A DNA stretch of 44,871 bases, taken from NCBI GenBank assembly GCA_020353535.1, contig CP070696.1, positions 655,969 through 700,839 of the forward strand. Reading direction: 5' to 3'. The position numbers and the translations under genes were made by a program. The notes below the pieces were generated by a model. The model saw only the letters and a program-made list of their open reading frames with translations. It made no database searches and was not told the DNA's origin. The stretch is from Spirochaetaceae bacterium (GTDB taxonomy: Bacteria; Spirochaetota; Spirochaetia; SZUA-6; DRHE01). Below, piece by piece: positions 23,451 to 32,925 of this stretch (its first letter is position 1; each line of letters begins with the position of its first letter).

Positions 23451-26400
23451 AACTGCCGGAAATATCGGTAAAACACCCGGTCACCACGGCCATGGTGTTC
23501 CTGGCTCTTTTGATCCTGGGGCTGGTCTCCCTGTCCCAGCTTGGTTTGGAGCTGTTGCCGGATATCTCCTTTCCCACGGTGGTGGTGTTTACTCCGTATC
23601 CGGGAGTGGGGCCGGAGGAGATCGAGTCCAGCATCACTGAGTCCGTCGAGGATGCGGTATCAACTCTCAACGGCGTGGAGAGGATCTCTTCCGTGTCCAG
23701 CGAAGGGGTGTCGATGGTGATCATCAATTTCACCTGGCGTACAAATATGGAAACCATCGTCGGGGAAATCCGGGAAAAGTTGACCGCCATCGAGGATGAT
23801 CTTCCCGCCGCCGCTGAGCGTTCCTCCATCGTGCGCTTCAATCCTGAGTTTCTGCCCTCCATTGTACTCAACGTCTCCTCACCGACGGCCGGGCTGGATC
23901 TGCGCCGCTTGTCGGAGCAGAGCATCGTTCCGGAGCTCGAGAAAATCGAGGGTGTTGCTACCGTGGAGGTCTTTGGCGGTAAGATCGCCGCGGTGACCTG
24001 CACCCTGGACCTGAACAGCATTCGCAAGCTGGAGATTCCGATTCTGAATATCCTCAGGGTGTTCGAGGCCGAGAATGTGAACCTTCCGGCTGGTTCTATC
24101 AGCGTTGAAGATCGGTATATCGTGCTTCGCGCCCTGGGGGAATTCAACTCCTTGCGGGATATAGAGAAAGTTCTGATCGGATACAAGGATACGGTTCCCG
24201 TTTATCTGAAAGACGTGGCCGAGGTGGGTCTGGGGTACCTGCCCCGGGAACAAACTTTCCGAACAGAGATGGGGGAGGGCGTCCAGCTGGCGGTGCGCAA
24301 GCAGCCGGGGCACAATACCGTGGACATCAACAGGGAGGCAAAGGAGCAGCTCCGCCGACTTCAACAGAGACTTCCTCCCTCCGTGGAGGTAAGCGTTCAG
24401 TCCGACCAATCGACCCAGATCCTCAATTCGATCGGCAGTGTGGCCCGGGCTGCCTGGCAGGGGGGACTGCTTGCCGTGCTGGTCCTGCTGTTTTTCCTGC
24501 GCAGCATCCCCTCCACGCTGATCATCTCCATCGCCATCCCGGTGTCTGTGGTAGCGACCTTTTCCCTGATGAACTTCGCCGGCATCAGTATGAACATAGT
24601 CTCCCTGTTGGGCATTACCCTGGGGGTGGGAATGTTCGTGGACAATTCCATCGTCGTTCTGGAATCGAATTTCCGCAAGACTCTGGCCGGGGTGCCCCCC
24701 AGAGAAGCGGCAGTTGCTGGTACCGCGGAAGTCGGTACGGCCATTACAGCCTCTACGCTCACGACCCTGGTCGTGTTCTTCCCCCTGGTCTTCGTGAAAG
24801 ATTTCGCCGGACTGATCTTTCAGGATCTAGCCTATACCGTGGCTTTCGCCCTGTTCATCTCTCTGGTCATGGCCCTGACCCTGGTACCGGTACTCTGCTC
24901 TCGATTCCTCAGGCTGCCCGAAACGCACAGGCTAAAGAACAGAGCTGCAGAGCCAGAGGCAGAGCCGCAGCTTGCAGATCTGGATGTGAGCCTGGCGGAG
25001 ATCGAGGTACACACGGGCAATCGTATCATCGATGGGATTACCCGCGGGATTCGGGATTTGTTGCTGCGATTGGATGAGCTGTACGAGCGAGGGATCAGTT
25101 GGGCCTTGCGTCATACAGCAACGGTGATTGTCTCGGCGGTCGTTCTGCTGCTGATCAGCCTGACCTCTCTTGCGGCTCTGGGAATGGAGTTTATGCCGGA
25201 AAGCGACGAAGGCCAGTTCGCTATATCCATGGAGACCCGCATCGGCTCCTCTTTCGAGAGGACCGGGGAAAAGGTCCTGGAGTCCGAACGGATCATTCGC
25301 GAGCTGTCCGGCAAGGATCTCACCTCGATTTCCACCAGCGTAGGCCGCGGGGGCACGATGCAGGGGACTGCAGAGAGAGGAAGCCATCTCAGCGTGCTGG
25401 AGGTCCGCCTGGTGGACAAGGACAGGCGGGGCCGCACGATCTGGCAGACGATCAACGAACTGTCGAAGCGGCTACCCCAAGGGGTGATGGACAGCCGTTT
25501 TCGCTTCAGTTTGCAGGGAGTCGGAGCCTTGGCCACAACCGTGACCGGCGACAGTGAGCCGATCGTCATAGGAATCCGCGGGGACGATCTGCAGCGAAGC
25601 TACACCTATGCTCAAAGAATCGCTTCCCGTATGAAGCGGGTGCACGGCATCCGGGACGTCGAGCTGTCCTTTAAAACGGGCAAACCGGAGCTGCAGTTTC
25701 GAATCAGGCGCAAGGAAGCCGGCAGTCTGGGCCTCAGTCCTCTGGAGATCGCCGCCACCCTGCGAACGGCCTACAAAGGCAGCAAAGTGTCGACCTTTCG
25801 CGGCGGCGATGACAAGTACGATGTATATGTGATTCTCAGGGAAGAGGACAGAGACTCCCTGAAGGGAATCCAGAAATTGTTCTTCGTCAATTCTCTTGGT
25901 GAGGCGATCCCCCTGGAGAACGTCGTGGAAGTGGTGAGGGGAAGCGGGCCGCTGACGATTGAGCGGGAAAACCGGATGCGCGTCATAAAGGTCACCGCAG
26001 CCCTGACAGGGGAACGCGCCCTGAACCGGGTGATGGCGGAACTGCAGGAGACGGTGGCTGAGCTCGGTGCCGTGCCCCCGGGTCTCGAGTTGACCTACTC
26101 CGGCTCTTATCGGCAGATGCGGGAATCCTTCCGCAGTCTGTTTTTCGTCCTGATCCTGGCCGTGGCACTGGTGTACATGGTGCTGGCTTCCCAATTCGAA
26201 AACCTGATTCATCCGCTGATCGTCATGTTCTCGGTGCCCTTCTCTGTTATCGGCCTGGTGGCCGCGCTGGTGGTAACCGGAACGACCTTTAGCATTATGA
26301 GCTTCATCGGTGCGATCCTGCTGGTGGGGATCGTGGTCAACAACGCCATCGTGCTGATCGACTACATGAATCGGCTTCAAGGTCGAGGTCTTGGCTTGCG

Positions 26401-26635
26401 GGAGGCGATCATTCGGGGCGGGAAGACCCGCCTCAAACCGATTCTGATGACCAGTTTCACGACCATTTTCGGTCTCCTTCCCATGGCCATCGGCGTGGGC
26501 GCCGGTTCGGAGCTGCGGGCTCCCCTGGGGCGAGCGGTGGTGGGCGGACTTTTAACCTCCGGCTTCGTAACCCTGATCCTCATCCCCACTGTCTATTGGC
26601 TGGTGGAATCCCGCATCCGGAAGAGGCAGTCATGA
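23447..26635 (+). CDS. RND-family efflux pump
   Basis: 1062 aa, the usual length. About twelve membrane helices with two large periplasmic loops after helices 1 and 7. Helix 1 region: VTTAMVFLALLILGLVSL. Helix 4 carries GMFVDNSIVVLE, with the first of the two relay aspartates kept and the second replaced by Asn. The helix 10 region has GIVVNNAIVLIDYMN. A hydrophilic insert around residues 490-530 sits before helix 7. It is a proton-driven exporter that works as a trimer with the adaptor and outer-membrane channel. The substrate class cannot be fixed from sequence; the TetR-controlled, self-contained operon suggests drugs or lipophilic toxins. ATGA overlaps occur at both ends. Confidence 0.94.
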   Translation: MKLPEISVKHPVTTAMVFLALLILGLVSLSQLGLELLPDISFPTVVVFTPYPGVGPEEIESSITESVEDAVSTLNGVERISSVSSEGVSMVIINFTWRTNMETIVGEIREKLTAIEDDLPAAAERSSIVRFNPEFLPSIVLNVSSPTAGLDLRRLSEQSIVPELEKIEGVATVEVFGGKIAAVTCTLDLNSIRKLEIPILNILRVFEAENVNLPAGSISVEDRYIVLRALGEFNSLRDIEKVLIGYKDTVPVYLKDVAEVGLGYLPREQTFRTEMGEGVQLAVRKQPGHNTVDINREAKEQLRRLQQRLPPSVEVSVQSDQSTQILNSIGSVARAAWQGGLLAVLVLLFFLRSIPSTLIISIAIPVSVVATFSLMNFAGISMNIVSLLGITLGVGMFVDNSIVVLESNFRKTLAGVPPREAAVAGTAEVGTAITASTLTTLVVFFPLVFVKDFAGLIFQDLAYTVAFALFISLVMALTLVPVLCSRFLRLPETHRLKNRAAEPEAEPQLADLDVSLAEIEVHTGNRIIDGITRGIRDLLLRLDELYERGISWALRHTATVIVSAVVLLLISLTSLAALGMEFMPESDEGQFAISMETRIGSSFERTGEKVLESERIIRELSGKDLTSISTSVGRGGTMQGTAERGSHLSVLEVRLVDKDRRGRTIWQTINELSKRLPQGVMDSRFRFSLQGVGALATTVTGDSEPIVIGIRGDDLQRSYTYAQRIASRMKRVHGIRDVELSFKTGKPELQFRIRRKEAGSLGLSPLEIAATLRTAYKGSKVSTFRGGDDKYDVYVILREEDRDSLKGIQKLFFVNSLGEAIPLENVVEVVRGSGPLTIERENRMRVIKVTAALTGERALNRVMAELQETVAELGAVPPGLELTYSGSYRQMRESFRSLFFVLILAVALVYMVLASQFENLIHPLIVMFSVPFSVIGLVAALVVTGTTFSIMSFIGAILLVGIVVNNAIVLIDYMNRLQGRGLGLREAIIRGGKTRLKPILMTSFTTIFGLLPMAIGVGAGSELRAPLGRAVVGGLLTSGFVTLILIPTVYWLVESRIRKRQS

Positions 26636-28023
26636 GAACGGCCGCCGTCTTTTTGCTTCTATTCGCACTTCAGTCGGCGGGAACGATCCGAACACCCGGA
26701 ATCCTTTGTGCGGAATCTTTGAGTTTCGAGCAGGTCAGGAAACTGGCGGAGGATCGCAGTGAAATCCTGATGCTCCAGAGAAGCGCGCTGCGACAAGCCG
26801 GACTGTCTCTGGCGGAAACCAGAAGCCGCCTCGGGCCGGAGCTGAGCTTTCAGGCGTCAGGCAGCTATCTGGCCAATCCCCCGGAGGGCATCACGGTGCG
26901 GGCCGGGGAGCTGGGGACGATTCCGAATCCCCTGCCGCCTCCGGCTCTGATTGCCGTACCCGCCGAAGATCTCACCTTCATCGAGGACTCCCGACACGGC
27001 TATTTCGAGTTCACCCTGGAGCTCCGCCAGCCCCTGTATACGTGGGGAAAATTGGAGAACGCGGTGGACCTGGCAGCCCTGGGACTGGATGCATCCCGCG
27101 CCGAGTTCAGCGAGCGGGTGCAGGAGCTCAACCGGGATCTGCACGGGGCTTATTTCTCCGGTGTGCTGGCCAGGGAATCCGCGGGCTTGCTGCAGCAGAT
27201 CCTGGACATTCTTCTGGAGATCGAACAGGATAGACAACGGGCCTTCCAGCTCGGATCCGTGAACAAACTGGCGGTGCTGCAGATCCAAACCCAACTTTCC
27301 GCGGTGCGGCGGCAGCTCGTCCAAGCGCAGGAAGCCTACCGGACCGCCCTGCAAGCGTTGGCATTGTACACGGGATTGGATCCTCTGAGCCTGAGTCTGG
27401 ACTCGGGATTTCGGACGGAGCTCCCCGACATTGCGGAGGCGGAGCTCAAGGAGCAAGCCGCGGAAAACGCCCCGACTCTGAAGAAGGTGTTGCTGGAACG
27501 GGAACAGGCCCGGGTAAATCTCAAGTTGGTTCGTGGTGGAGCGATCCTCCGACCAGACTTTTCATTCAAACTCTCCTTCGAGGTTTCAGGGCAGGCTATC
27601 CCCTGGAGTGAGGCCGGCTGGCAGGACACCTGGAAGCTCAACCTAATTGCCGGCGTCGGTATGGATGGATCACTTTTCGATTCCGGCCGTTCAGGGCAGC
27701 AGCTTCGGCAGGCGGAAGAGGTTATGGCTGCGAGCCAGCAGACGATCGAGCTTACGCGCAAGCAGCTTCACCTGCAGGTGCGACAGGCTGTGGAAGCGCT
27801 CCGGCAGCGCTGGGCCGAGCTCCAGGAGACGAGAACCGCGCTCAGCCAGGCAGCGGAAGAGGAAAAAAACGCCCGCGAGGGATTCGATCAGCAGATTTTG
27901 ACCCGGGAACATTGGGGCGCGGCGCGGATCGCCTTGCTGCAGAAGCGGTTGGACGTTTTGCGGTACGCGTATTCCTTCGAGCGTGCACTTCATGAACTTG
28001 AATCTCTTGCCGGTTTTTACTAG
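26632..28023 (+). CDS. TolC-type outer-membrane efflux channel
   Basis: 463 aa from ATG 26632, which overlaps the pump stop (ATGA). A signal peptide is present (MRTAAVFLLLFALQSAG, cleavage near LCAES). Two outer-membrane-efflux repeats follow, each with long amphipathic helices (SLSFEQVRKLAEDRSEILMLQRSALR at the start of the first; ELKEQAAENAPTLKKVLLEREQARVNL at the start of the second) and beta segments such as FEFTLELRQPLYTWGK and LNLIAGVGMDGSLFDSGR. It completes the tripartite pump across the outer membrane and is the best evidence in the window for a double-membrane cell. A CTAGC/GCTAG mini-hairpin spans the stop codon. Confidence 0.92.
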   Translation: MRTAAVFLLLFALQSAGTIRTPGILCAESLSFEQVRKLAEDRSEILMLQRSALRQAGLSLAETRSRLGPELSFQASGSYLANPPEGITVRAGELGTIPNPLPPPALIAVPAEDLTFIEDSRHGYFEFTLELRQPLYTWGKLENAVDLAALGLDASRAEFSERVQELNRDLHGAYFSGVLARESAGLLQQILDILLEIEQDRQRAFQLGSVNKLAVLQIQTQLSAVRRQLVQAQEAYRTALQALALYTGLDPLSLSLDSGFRTELPDIAEAELKEQAAENAPTLKKVLLEREQARVNLKLVRGGAILRPDFSFKLSFEVSGQAIPWSEAGWQDTWKLNLIAGVGMDGSLFDSGRSGQQLRQAEEVMAASQQTIELTRKQLHLQVRQAVEALRQRWAELQETRTALSQAAEEEKNAREGFDQQILTREHWGAARIALLQKRLDVLRYAYSFERALHELESLAGFY

Positions 28024-28073
28024 CTTTCGCTAGCCCGTGGGACCGTCTGTGCCGATCAACTAACTAGAGGAGG

Positions 28074-29438
28074 GTGAGGTCCATTTCGAAAACACAGCGC
28101 AAACAACATTTCCTCTGTACGGTCTGTCAGCACGAGGAGCCGAAGTGGTTGGGCCGCTGTCCGGAATGTGGAAGCTGGAACAGCTTCGAGGAGTCGGTAG
28201 GGAAGGCTTCCGGGCAGAAAGGTAGGGAACGGGCCGACAGCTTTCCCACACCTCTGTCCTCCATACAGACCAAGGAAACCCTGCGGCTGGATTCTGGTAC
28301 GGAGGAGATGAACAGGGTTCTGGGCGGTGGCATCATGAAGGGTTCGGTCACACTGCTGGCCGGCGAACCGGGAATCGGCAAATCGACGCTGATGCTCCAG
28401 CTGGTTGCGGGTGTGCAGAGCGGCGGCCGAACATTGTACATCTCGGGAGAAGAATCGCCGGCCCAGATTCGGTTGCGGGCAGACAGGCTGGGGATCCAGA
28501 GCAGCCGGATCGAAGTCTATTCCGAAACCGAGCTGTCCGCCCTGTTGCGAGTCTGCGAAAACGTCAAACCCGTCGTGGTGGTCCTGGATTCGATCCAGAC
28601 TGTGTATTCCGAGGATATCGGCAGCGTTCCCGGGACGGTGAATCAGATCAAGCTCTGCGCCCAGGAACTGATTGATTGGGCTAAATCTCGCGCAGCCGCC
28701 CTGTTTCTGGTGGGACATGTTACCAAGGAGGGGTATATCGCGGGGCCCAAGGTCGTGGAGCACATGGTGGACACGGTGCTGTACTTCGATTCGGGCAGTG
28801 CCGAGATCCGCATACTCCACTGCGCCAAGAACCGTTTCGGATCCGTGGATGAGATAGGGATCTTCGAGATGGGGGAGCGGGGACTGCAGCAGGTGGACAA
28901 TCCTGCGTCGGTTTTTCTCTCTCATAGGGTCGGAGAGCAGCCTCCCGGTGTGGCGGTAGCACCCGTATACGAGGGATCCCGAATCCTCCTCGTGGAAATT
29001 CAGAGCTTGGCGGTTCCGGCGAAGGGGGGGATTTCTCGAGTCTTCTCAGAACGAATTGACACTGCCCGGGTTTCCCGTATGGCTGCGGTGTTGGAAAAGC
29101 ATCTGAAGGTGCGCTTCTCTGATCAGGACATATACGTCAACGTAGGGGGGGGCATCCGTATCAGCGAGGTCGGAGTCGATCTGCCCCTGTGCCTGTCCCT
29201 GTACTCCGCCCGAATCAATCAACCAATTCCTCCCCTCACCGCCATTGTCGGAGAGATCAGCTTAGCCGGGGAGGTTCATCCGGTCGGGTATCTGGACAGG
29301 CGCCTGAAGGCGGTGCAGGAGATGGGTTTTTCCAGGCTGATTTCCCCTCCCCCAAAAGAAAAGAAACTACAGCTTCCGGATTTTTGTTTCCCCGTATCTT
29401 CGCTGGCCGAAGCGGCCAGAAGCGGATTTCAGCCATGA
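28074..29438 (+). CDS. radA: DNA repair protein RadA (Sms)
   Basis: 454 aa. An N-terminal four-cysteine zinc site (C15, C18, C29, C32; CTVCQHEEPKWLGRCPECGSW) is followed by a RecA-type ATPase with Walker A AGEPGIGKST (96-105), the RadA-specific KNRFG motif and a C-terminal Lon-like domain (KEKKLQLP region). It is a branch-migration helicase acting in homologous recombination. The start is unclear: AGGAGG (28068-28073) directly touches the GTG at 28074, whereas an ATT at 28083 lies 9 nt behind it and would give SKTQRKQHFLC, the normal RadA beginning. The 3' end overlaps the next gene as ATGA. Confidence 0.95.
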   Translation: MRSISKTQRKQHFLCTVCQHEEPKWLGRCPECGSWNSFEESVGKASGQKGRERADSFPTPLSSIQTKETLRLDSGTEEMNRVLGGGIMKGSVTLLAGEPGIGKSTLMLQLVAGVQSGGRTLYISGEESPAQIRLRADRLGIQSSRIEVYSETELSALLRVCENVKPVVVVLDSIQTVYSEDIGSVPGTVNQIKLCAQELIDWAKSRAAALFLVGHVTKEGYIAGPKVVEHMVDTVLYFDSGSAEIRILHCAKNRFGSVDEIGIFEMGERGLQQVDNPASVFLSHRVGEQPPGVAVAPVYEGSRILLVEIQSLAVPAKGGISRVFSERIDTARVSRMAAVLEKHLKVRFSDQDIYVNVGGGIRISEVGVDLPLCLSLYSARINQPIPPLTAIVGEISLAGEVHPVGYLDRRLKAVQEMGFSRLISPPPKEKKLQLPDFCFPVSSLAEAARSGFQP

Positions 29439-31801
29439 GCGCGCGCGGCAAGATGGTAAGCCCATCCTCTCTCCTCCTTCTCTGTGTTCTCCTTGGGCTC
29501 CTTGTCCTCGGGCCGGCGGGATCGCTGTTCGCCCAGGAGGCTTTCGATCGCCCCGACGTGGATGCGGAGACGGCTGTGATGGACAACCTCCGCCGTGGCG
29601 TTCTGATATCCGTTTCCTGGATTCTTCTATTCGTGGGCTTTGCGTTGGTAGCCCTGACCCTGCGGAAAACCTACATCTGGTTGATGGCCCTGCACAAAGC
29701 CAGGGTACCTCCGACGCGCTACTTCAACCTTCAGCTTCAGGTTCGGGATCAAAGCGGAGATCTGAGTCTCCACAATTTTGATTATTATCCGGTGGTCGTG
29801 GCGGCCGGCGGGAGCGCGGATCTGGTGCTTCCCGCTGTTACGGACGCTGACGACTGCTTTCGCATCGATTATCGCCACGGGCAGGCTCAACTGTCCTCCC
29901 CGTCATTTGTGATCGTGAACGGGGTTCCTCGACAACACAAACCGCTGAAGCAGGACGACCGCATCATCTTCGGTCCCTACCGCCTTGTTTTCAAGGACGC
30001 CTCGATCCGGGAGCAGCCGGCCCCGATTCCGGGTAAGCCGGTTTTTGCCTGGCAGTTCCCCATCGTGGCGCTTCTGCTGGCCCTGTCCGTGCTCTTTAAA
30101 CAGGCCGGTGCCGTACCTGACGACACGATGCTTCTGGCTAAAGCCGCCGAGCTGCAGGGTGCCGGGCAGGGTGCCGGCAATGTGGTAGATGCCGAAGCGA
30201 GTGTCGAGCGCCCGGCGGAGGGGGTCGAAGAAGAAGATGCCCCCAACCGCATACCCTTGATTCAACGGCTGCGTTGGATGTTCTTTGCTTGGCAGACGGA
30301 GGCGATCCGCGTAGCCGAAGCACGGGAACCGATTCCTGCAGACTCGACCCTTGCAACGCCGGAACGTACGCAGGCCACGGCTTCGGTGCAATCAGCGGTC
30401 ACACCTGAGATCAGTGTACCAAAACCGGCGGCTTCGAGATCTGCCATCCAGGAGCGACGACCTGCTGAAGCTGTGCTGGCGGAGTCCGCTCTGCCGGAAG
30501 CTTCCTCCCAGAGGCAGAAACCTCAGCAGCAGGCATCTCAATCTCCGCAATCCGCCGTCGCTGCGATGAGACAATCGGTCCCGACTCAGGTGAACTCTAG
30601 AGCGGACGGTACCCCCCGACGAACGGAAGCCGTGGCAAGCACGACCCTACCCCCATCTGTTGCCACGCCTCCGGCAAGCATTGCCAGATTGTTTTCCCCC
30701 TCCCGGCAAGCGCCCACGACGCCGCAGCCTCTTCCGGACAGAAAGCCGGTTGTGACTGCCGATCCGCCGATCGAAACGGTTGCGGAGGTGCCGGCGCCGG
30801 GATTCGTCGATGGCTCAGCTCCGCGGGAACAGGCAACGCCACTGCCTCAACAACGTGCCAGCCAGCAACCCCCCGTGCTTCAGGCCTCTGTGCTCGCTTC
30901 CGTGGTTCCGGCTGCGGTGCAAAACGACGGGATCAATCCATTGGAGGGACTGGGTTTTTCCAAAACGCGATCCGTGCCGGAGATTGGCAGAACCAAGGTT
31001 CGGGTTATACCACCTGGTCGCCCTGTCGAATTCTTCAAGGCGGACATCCTGTTCATCCACGCCCATCCGGATGACGAGAGCATTGACTTCGGTTCTCTGA
31101 TGGCCAGGGCTTCCCGTTCGAATAAACGGATTGTCACCCTTCTGTTCACCGACGGAGAATCGGGGTTGGACCTGTACCCCCAGAGAAAGGTGGGGGACAT
31201 TTATCCCGCCCGGAGTCTCAACGGCGGTGCGCTGTCCCAGGTCCGGGTCGTCGAAGCCACCCGGGCGTTATCGATCCTCGGATCCGAGATGTACCTGCGC
31301 TGGGGTCTGGACAATCGGCCCTACAACACCAAGAGGGATGAGATTTCTCCGGATGAGGTTATCCTCGGCTGGGGCGGGGAGGAGCAACTGGTGGACAGAC
31401 TGATCGATGTGTTGGAGGGATTCCAACCCGCGATCGTAGTCTCACCGGATCGCCATTCCAAAGCCTACGAGCATTTCGAACATGAGGCGGTAGGGCAGCT
31501 CGTGCGGAACGCCCTCGAGCGCCTTCGCAGCAGCGGCAGGCCCGTCGTAAATGGACATCTCGTGTCGGTCGATCCGTATCAGGTGGAACGGTACACCGAT
31601 GTTGTGGCCCTGGATGCCCAGATTCGGGACAGCCAATCCGGACTGTCCTACCGAGCGATCCAGGCACTGGCTCTGAAAGAACACGTTACCCAGGGGGACG
31701 CCTCGGTGATCGCCGTGAGCCGCCTCTCTCCTCTTCCTCAGGAGTTCTACAAGATCCTGTACTGGAACCACGAAGAGTCTATCGAGGAATACCTGAGGTA
31801 G
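29435..31801 (+). CDS. Membrane-anchored FHA-like / PIG-L (LmbE) deacetylase-like fusion
   Basis: 788 aa from ATG 29435, overlapping the radA stop. Residues 11-33 are a signal peptide or first helix (SSLLLLCVLLGLLVLG, then SLFAQ), with a second membrane helix about 54-75. Residues about 115-190 have an FHA-like pattern (AAGGSADLVLP, then NGVPRQHKPLKQDDRIIFGPYRLVF). A further hydrophobic segment is at about 207-222. A Pro/Gln/Ser/Ala-rich linker (about 295-500) leads to a PIG-L/LmbE domain with the metal motif AHPDDE (543-548) and PDRHSKAYEHFEH (671-683). Such enzymes deacetylate N-acetylglucosamine-type sugars. The substrate and the reason for the FHA-like part are unknown. It is unusual for this family, which is normally a single soluble domain. 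Confidence 0.85.
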   Translation: MSARGKMVSPSSLLLLCVLLGLLVLGPAGSLFAQEAFDRPDVDAETAVMDNLRRGVLISVSWILLFVGFALVALTLRKTYIWLMALHKARVPPTRYFNLQLQVRDQSGDLSLHNFDYYPVVVAAGGSADLVLPAVTDADDCFRIDYRHGQAQLSSPSFVIVNGVPRQHKPLKQDDRIIFGPYRLVFKDASIREQPAPIPGKPVFAWQFPIVALLLALSVLFKQAGAVPDDTMLLAKAAELQGAGQGAGNVVDAEASVERPAEGVEEEDAPNRIPLIQRLRWMFFAWQTEAIRVAEAREPIPADSTLATPERTQATASVQSAVTPEISVPKPAASRSAIQERRPAEAVLAESALPEASSQRQKPQQQASQSPQSAVAAMRQSVPTQVNSRADGTPRRTEAVASTTLPPSVATPPASIARLFSPSRQAPTTPQPLPDRKPVVTADPPIETVAEVPAPGFVDGSAPREQATPLPQQRASQQPPVLQASVLASVVPAAVQNDGINPLEGLGFSKTRSVPEIGRTKVRVIPPGRPVEFFKADILFIHAHPDDESIDFGSLMARASRSNKRIVTLLFTDGESGLDLYPQRKVGDIYPARSLNGGALSQVRVVEATRALSILGSEMYLRWGLDNRPYNTKRDEISPDEVILGWGGEEQLVDRLIDVLEGFQPAIVVSPDRHSKAYEHFEHEAVGQLVRNALERLRSSGRPVVNGHLVSVDPYQVERYTDVVALDAQIRDSQSGLSYRAIQALALKEHVTQGDASVIAVSRLSPLPQEFYKILYWNHEESIEEYLR

Positions 31802-31814
31802 GATAGAAAAACAA

Positions 31815-32918
31815 TCAAGAAAACAGCGCGGCGATGCCCTGTTCCGTTGCAGGGCAGATCCCTCGTTCCGTGATCAGAGCCGTGATCAGGCGGGCGGGGG
31901 TGACGTCAAAGGCGTAATTCGCCGCAGGGCTTTCTTCAGGCAGGATGCGGACCTCCGCTATCTCCCGGCCGTCTCTCGGCAGCCCCCTCACGAAACTCAC
32001 CTCCTCGGCGTTGCGTTCCTCGATGGGAATCTCCGCCACCCCGTCCCGGAGATTCCAGTCGATGGTGGAAGAGGGCAGGGCCACGTAGAAGGGGATGCCA
32101 TTATCGTTGGCCGCCAGGGCCTTGAGGTAGGTCCCGATCTTGTTGGCCACATCTCCGGTTCGGGTAGTGCGATCGGAGCCCACCATCACCAGGTCCACCT
32201 TGCCGTGCTGCAGCAAGTGGCCGCCGGCATTGTCGACGATCACCGTATGTGGCACACGGGCCTGGCCCAGTTCCCAGGCGGTCAACCGTGCCCCCTGATT
32301 CCGGGGGCGGGTCTCATCCACCCAGACATGCACGGGAATACCCCGGTGGTGGGCCGCGTAGATCGGCGCCGTAGCCGTACCGTGGCGCACGCAGGCCAGC
32401 CAGCCGGCGTTGCAGTGAGTCAGAACGTTGACCCTGCTTCGGGTCTGATTGTAAATCTCCTCGATCAGAGCGATCCCGTGTTCCCCGATCCGGCGGCAGC
32501 GCTCGATATCTTCCGCCTCGATTTCCCGGGCAGCGGCCAGAGCGGTTGCCGGCCACTGCAGCGGATCTTCGATCCCGGCCAGACCGTCCAGCTGACGCTG
32601 CACAGCCCAGGCCAGATTGACGGCGGTCGGGCGGGTTGCCAACAGGCGCTTGGCCGCCTCCTCCAGGCGGCCCCGGGAGCCGAATTTCCCGGCTTCGCGA
32701 CAGGCCAAGTACATTCCGTACGCAGCAGCCACCCCGATCAACGGTGCTCCCCGCAGGTGCATCTCCCGAATGGCGGTGCACATGGCCGCCACACTCTCGA
32801 TCTCCTCCACCACCAGGAGATGCGGCAGGTGGCGTTGATCGATGATGCTCACCTTCGCATCTTGTTCGCTGAACCAGATGGACTGAAGATCCTTCGTTTC
32901 CGACACGCTCTTTCCCAA
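31815..32918 (-). CDS. mtnA: S-methyl-5-thioribose-1-phosphate isomerase
   Basis: 367 aa, full length. The family motifs are present: RGAPLIGVAAAYG (56-68), catalytic C169 in LTHCNAG, D249 in MVGSDRTTRTGDVANKIGT, and FYVALPSSTIDW. It converts methylthioribose-1-phosphate to methylthioribulose-1-phosphate in the methionine salvage pathway. No other salvage gene is intact here. It lies 7 nt behind the chimeric regulator-permease gene, so in the ancestor it probably followed an ABC transporter that imported the pathway's sugar (inference). It is convergent with the PIG-L fusion gene. Confidence 0.96.
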   Translation of the reverse strand: MGKSVSETKDLQSIWFSEQDAKVSIIDQRHLPHLLVVEEIESVAAMCTAIREMHLRGAPLIGVAAAYGMYLACREAGKFGSRGRLEEAAKRLLATRPTAVNLAWAVQRQLDGLAGIEDPLQWPATALAAAREIEAEDIERCRRIGEHGIALIEEIYNQTRSRVNVLTHCNAGWLACVRHGTATAPIYAAHHRGIPVHVWVDETRPRNQGARLTAWELGQARVPHTVIVDNAGGHLLQHGKVDLVMVGSDRTTRTGDVANKIGTYLKALAANDNGIPFYVALPSSTIDWNLRDGVAEIPIEERNAEEVSFVRGLPRDGREIAEVRILPEESPAANYAFDVTPARLITALITERGICPATEQGIAALFS

Positions 32919-32925
32919 TTCGATG

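Noticed and set aside
22452..26380. Several minus-strand open frames of 300 or more codons across the efflux operon
   Set aside because: All are opposite the adaptor and pump genes, whose frames carry the family motifs; the long frames follow from GC-rich codon use.
29189..29434. Upstream extension of the PIG-L fusion inside radA
   Set aside because: The translation is proline/arginine-rich shadow sequence, while ATG 29435 is followed by a membrane signal and overlaps the radA stop.
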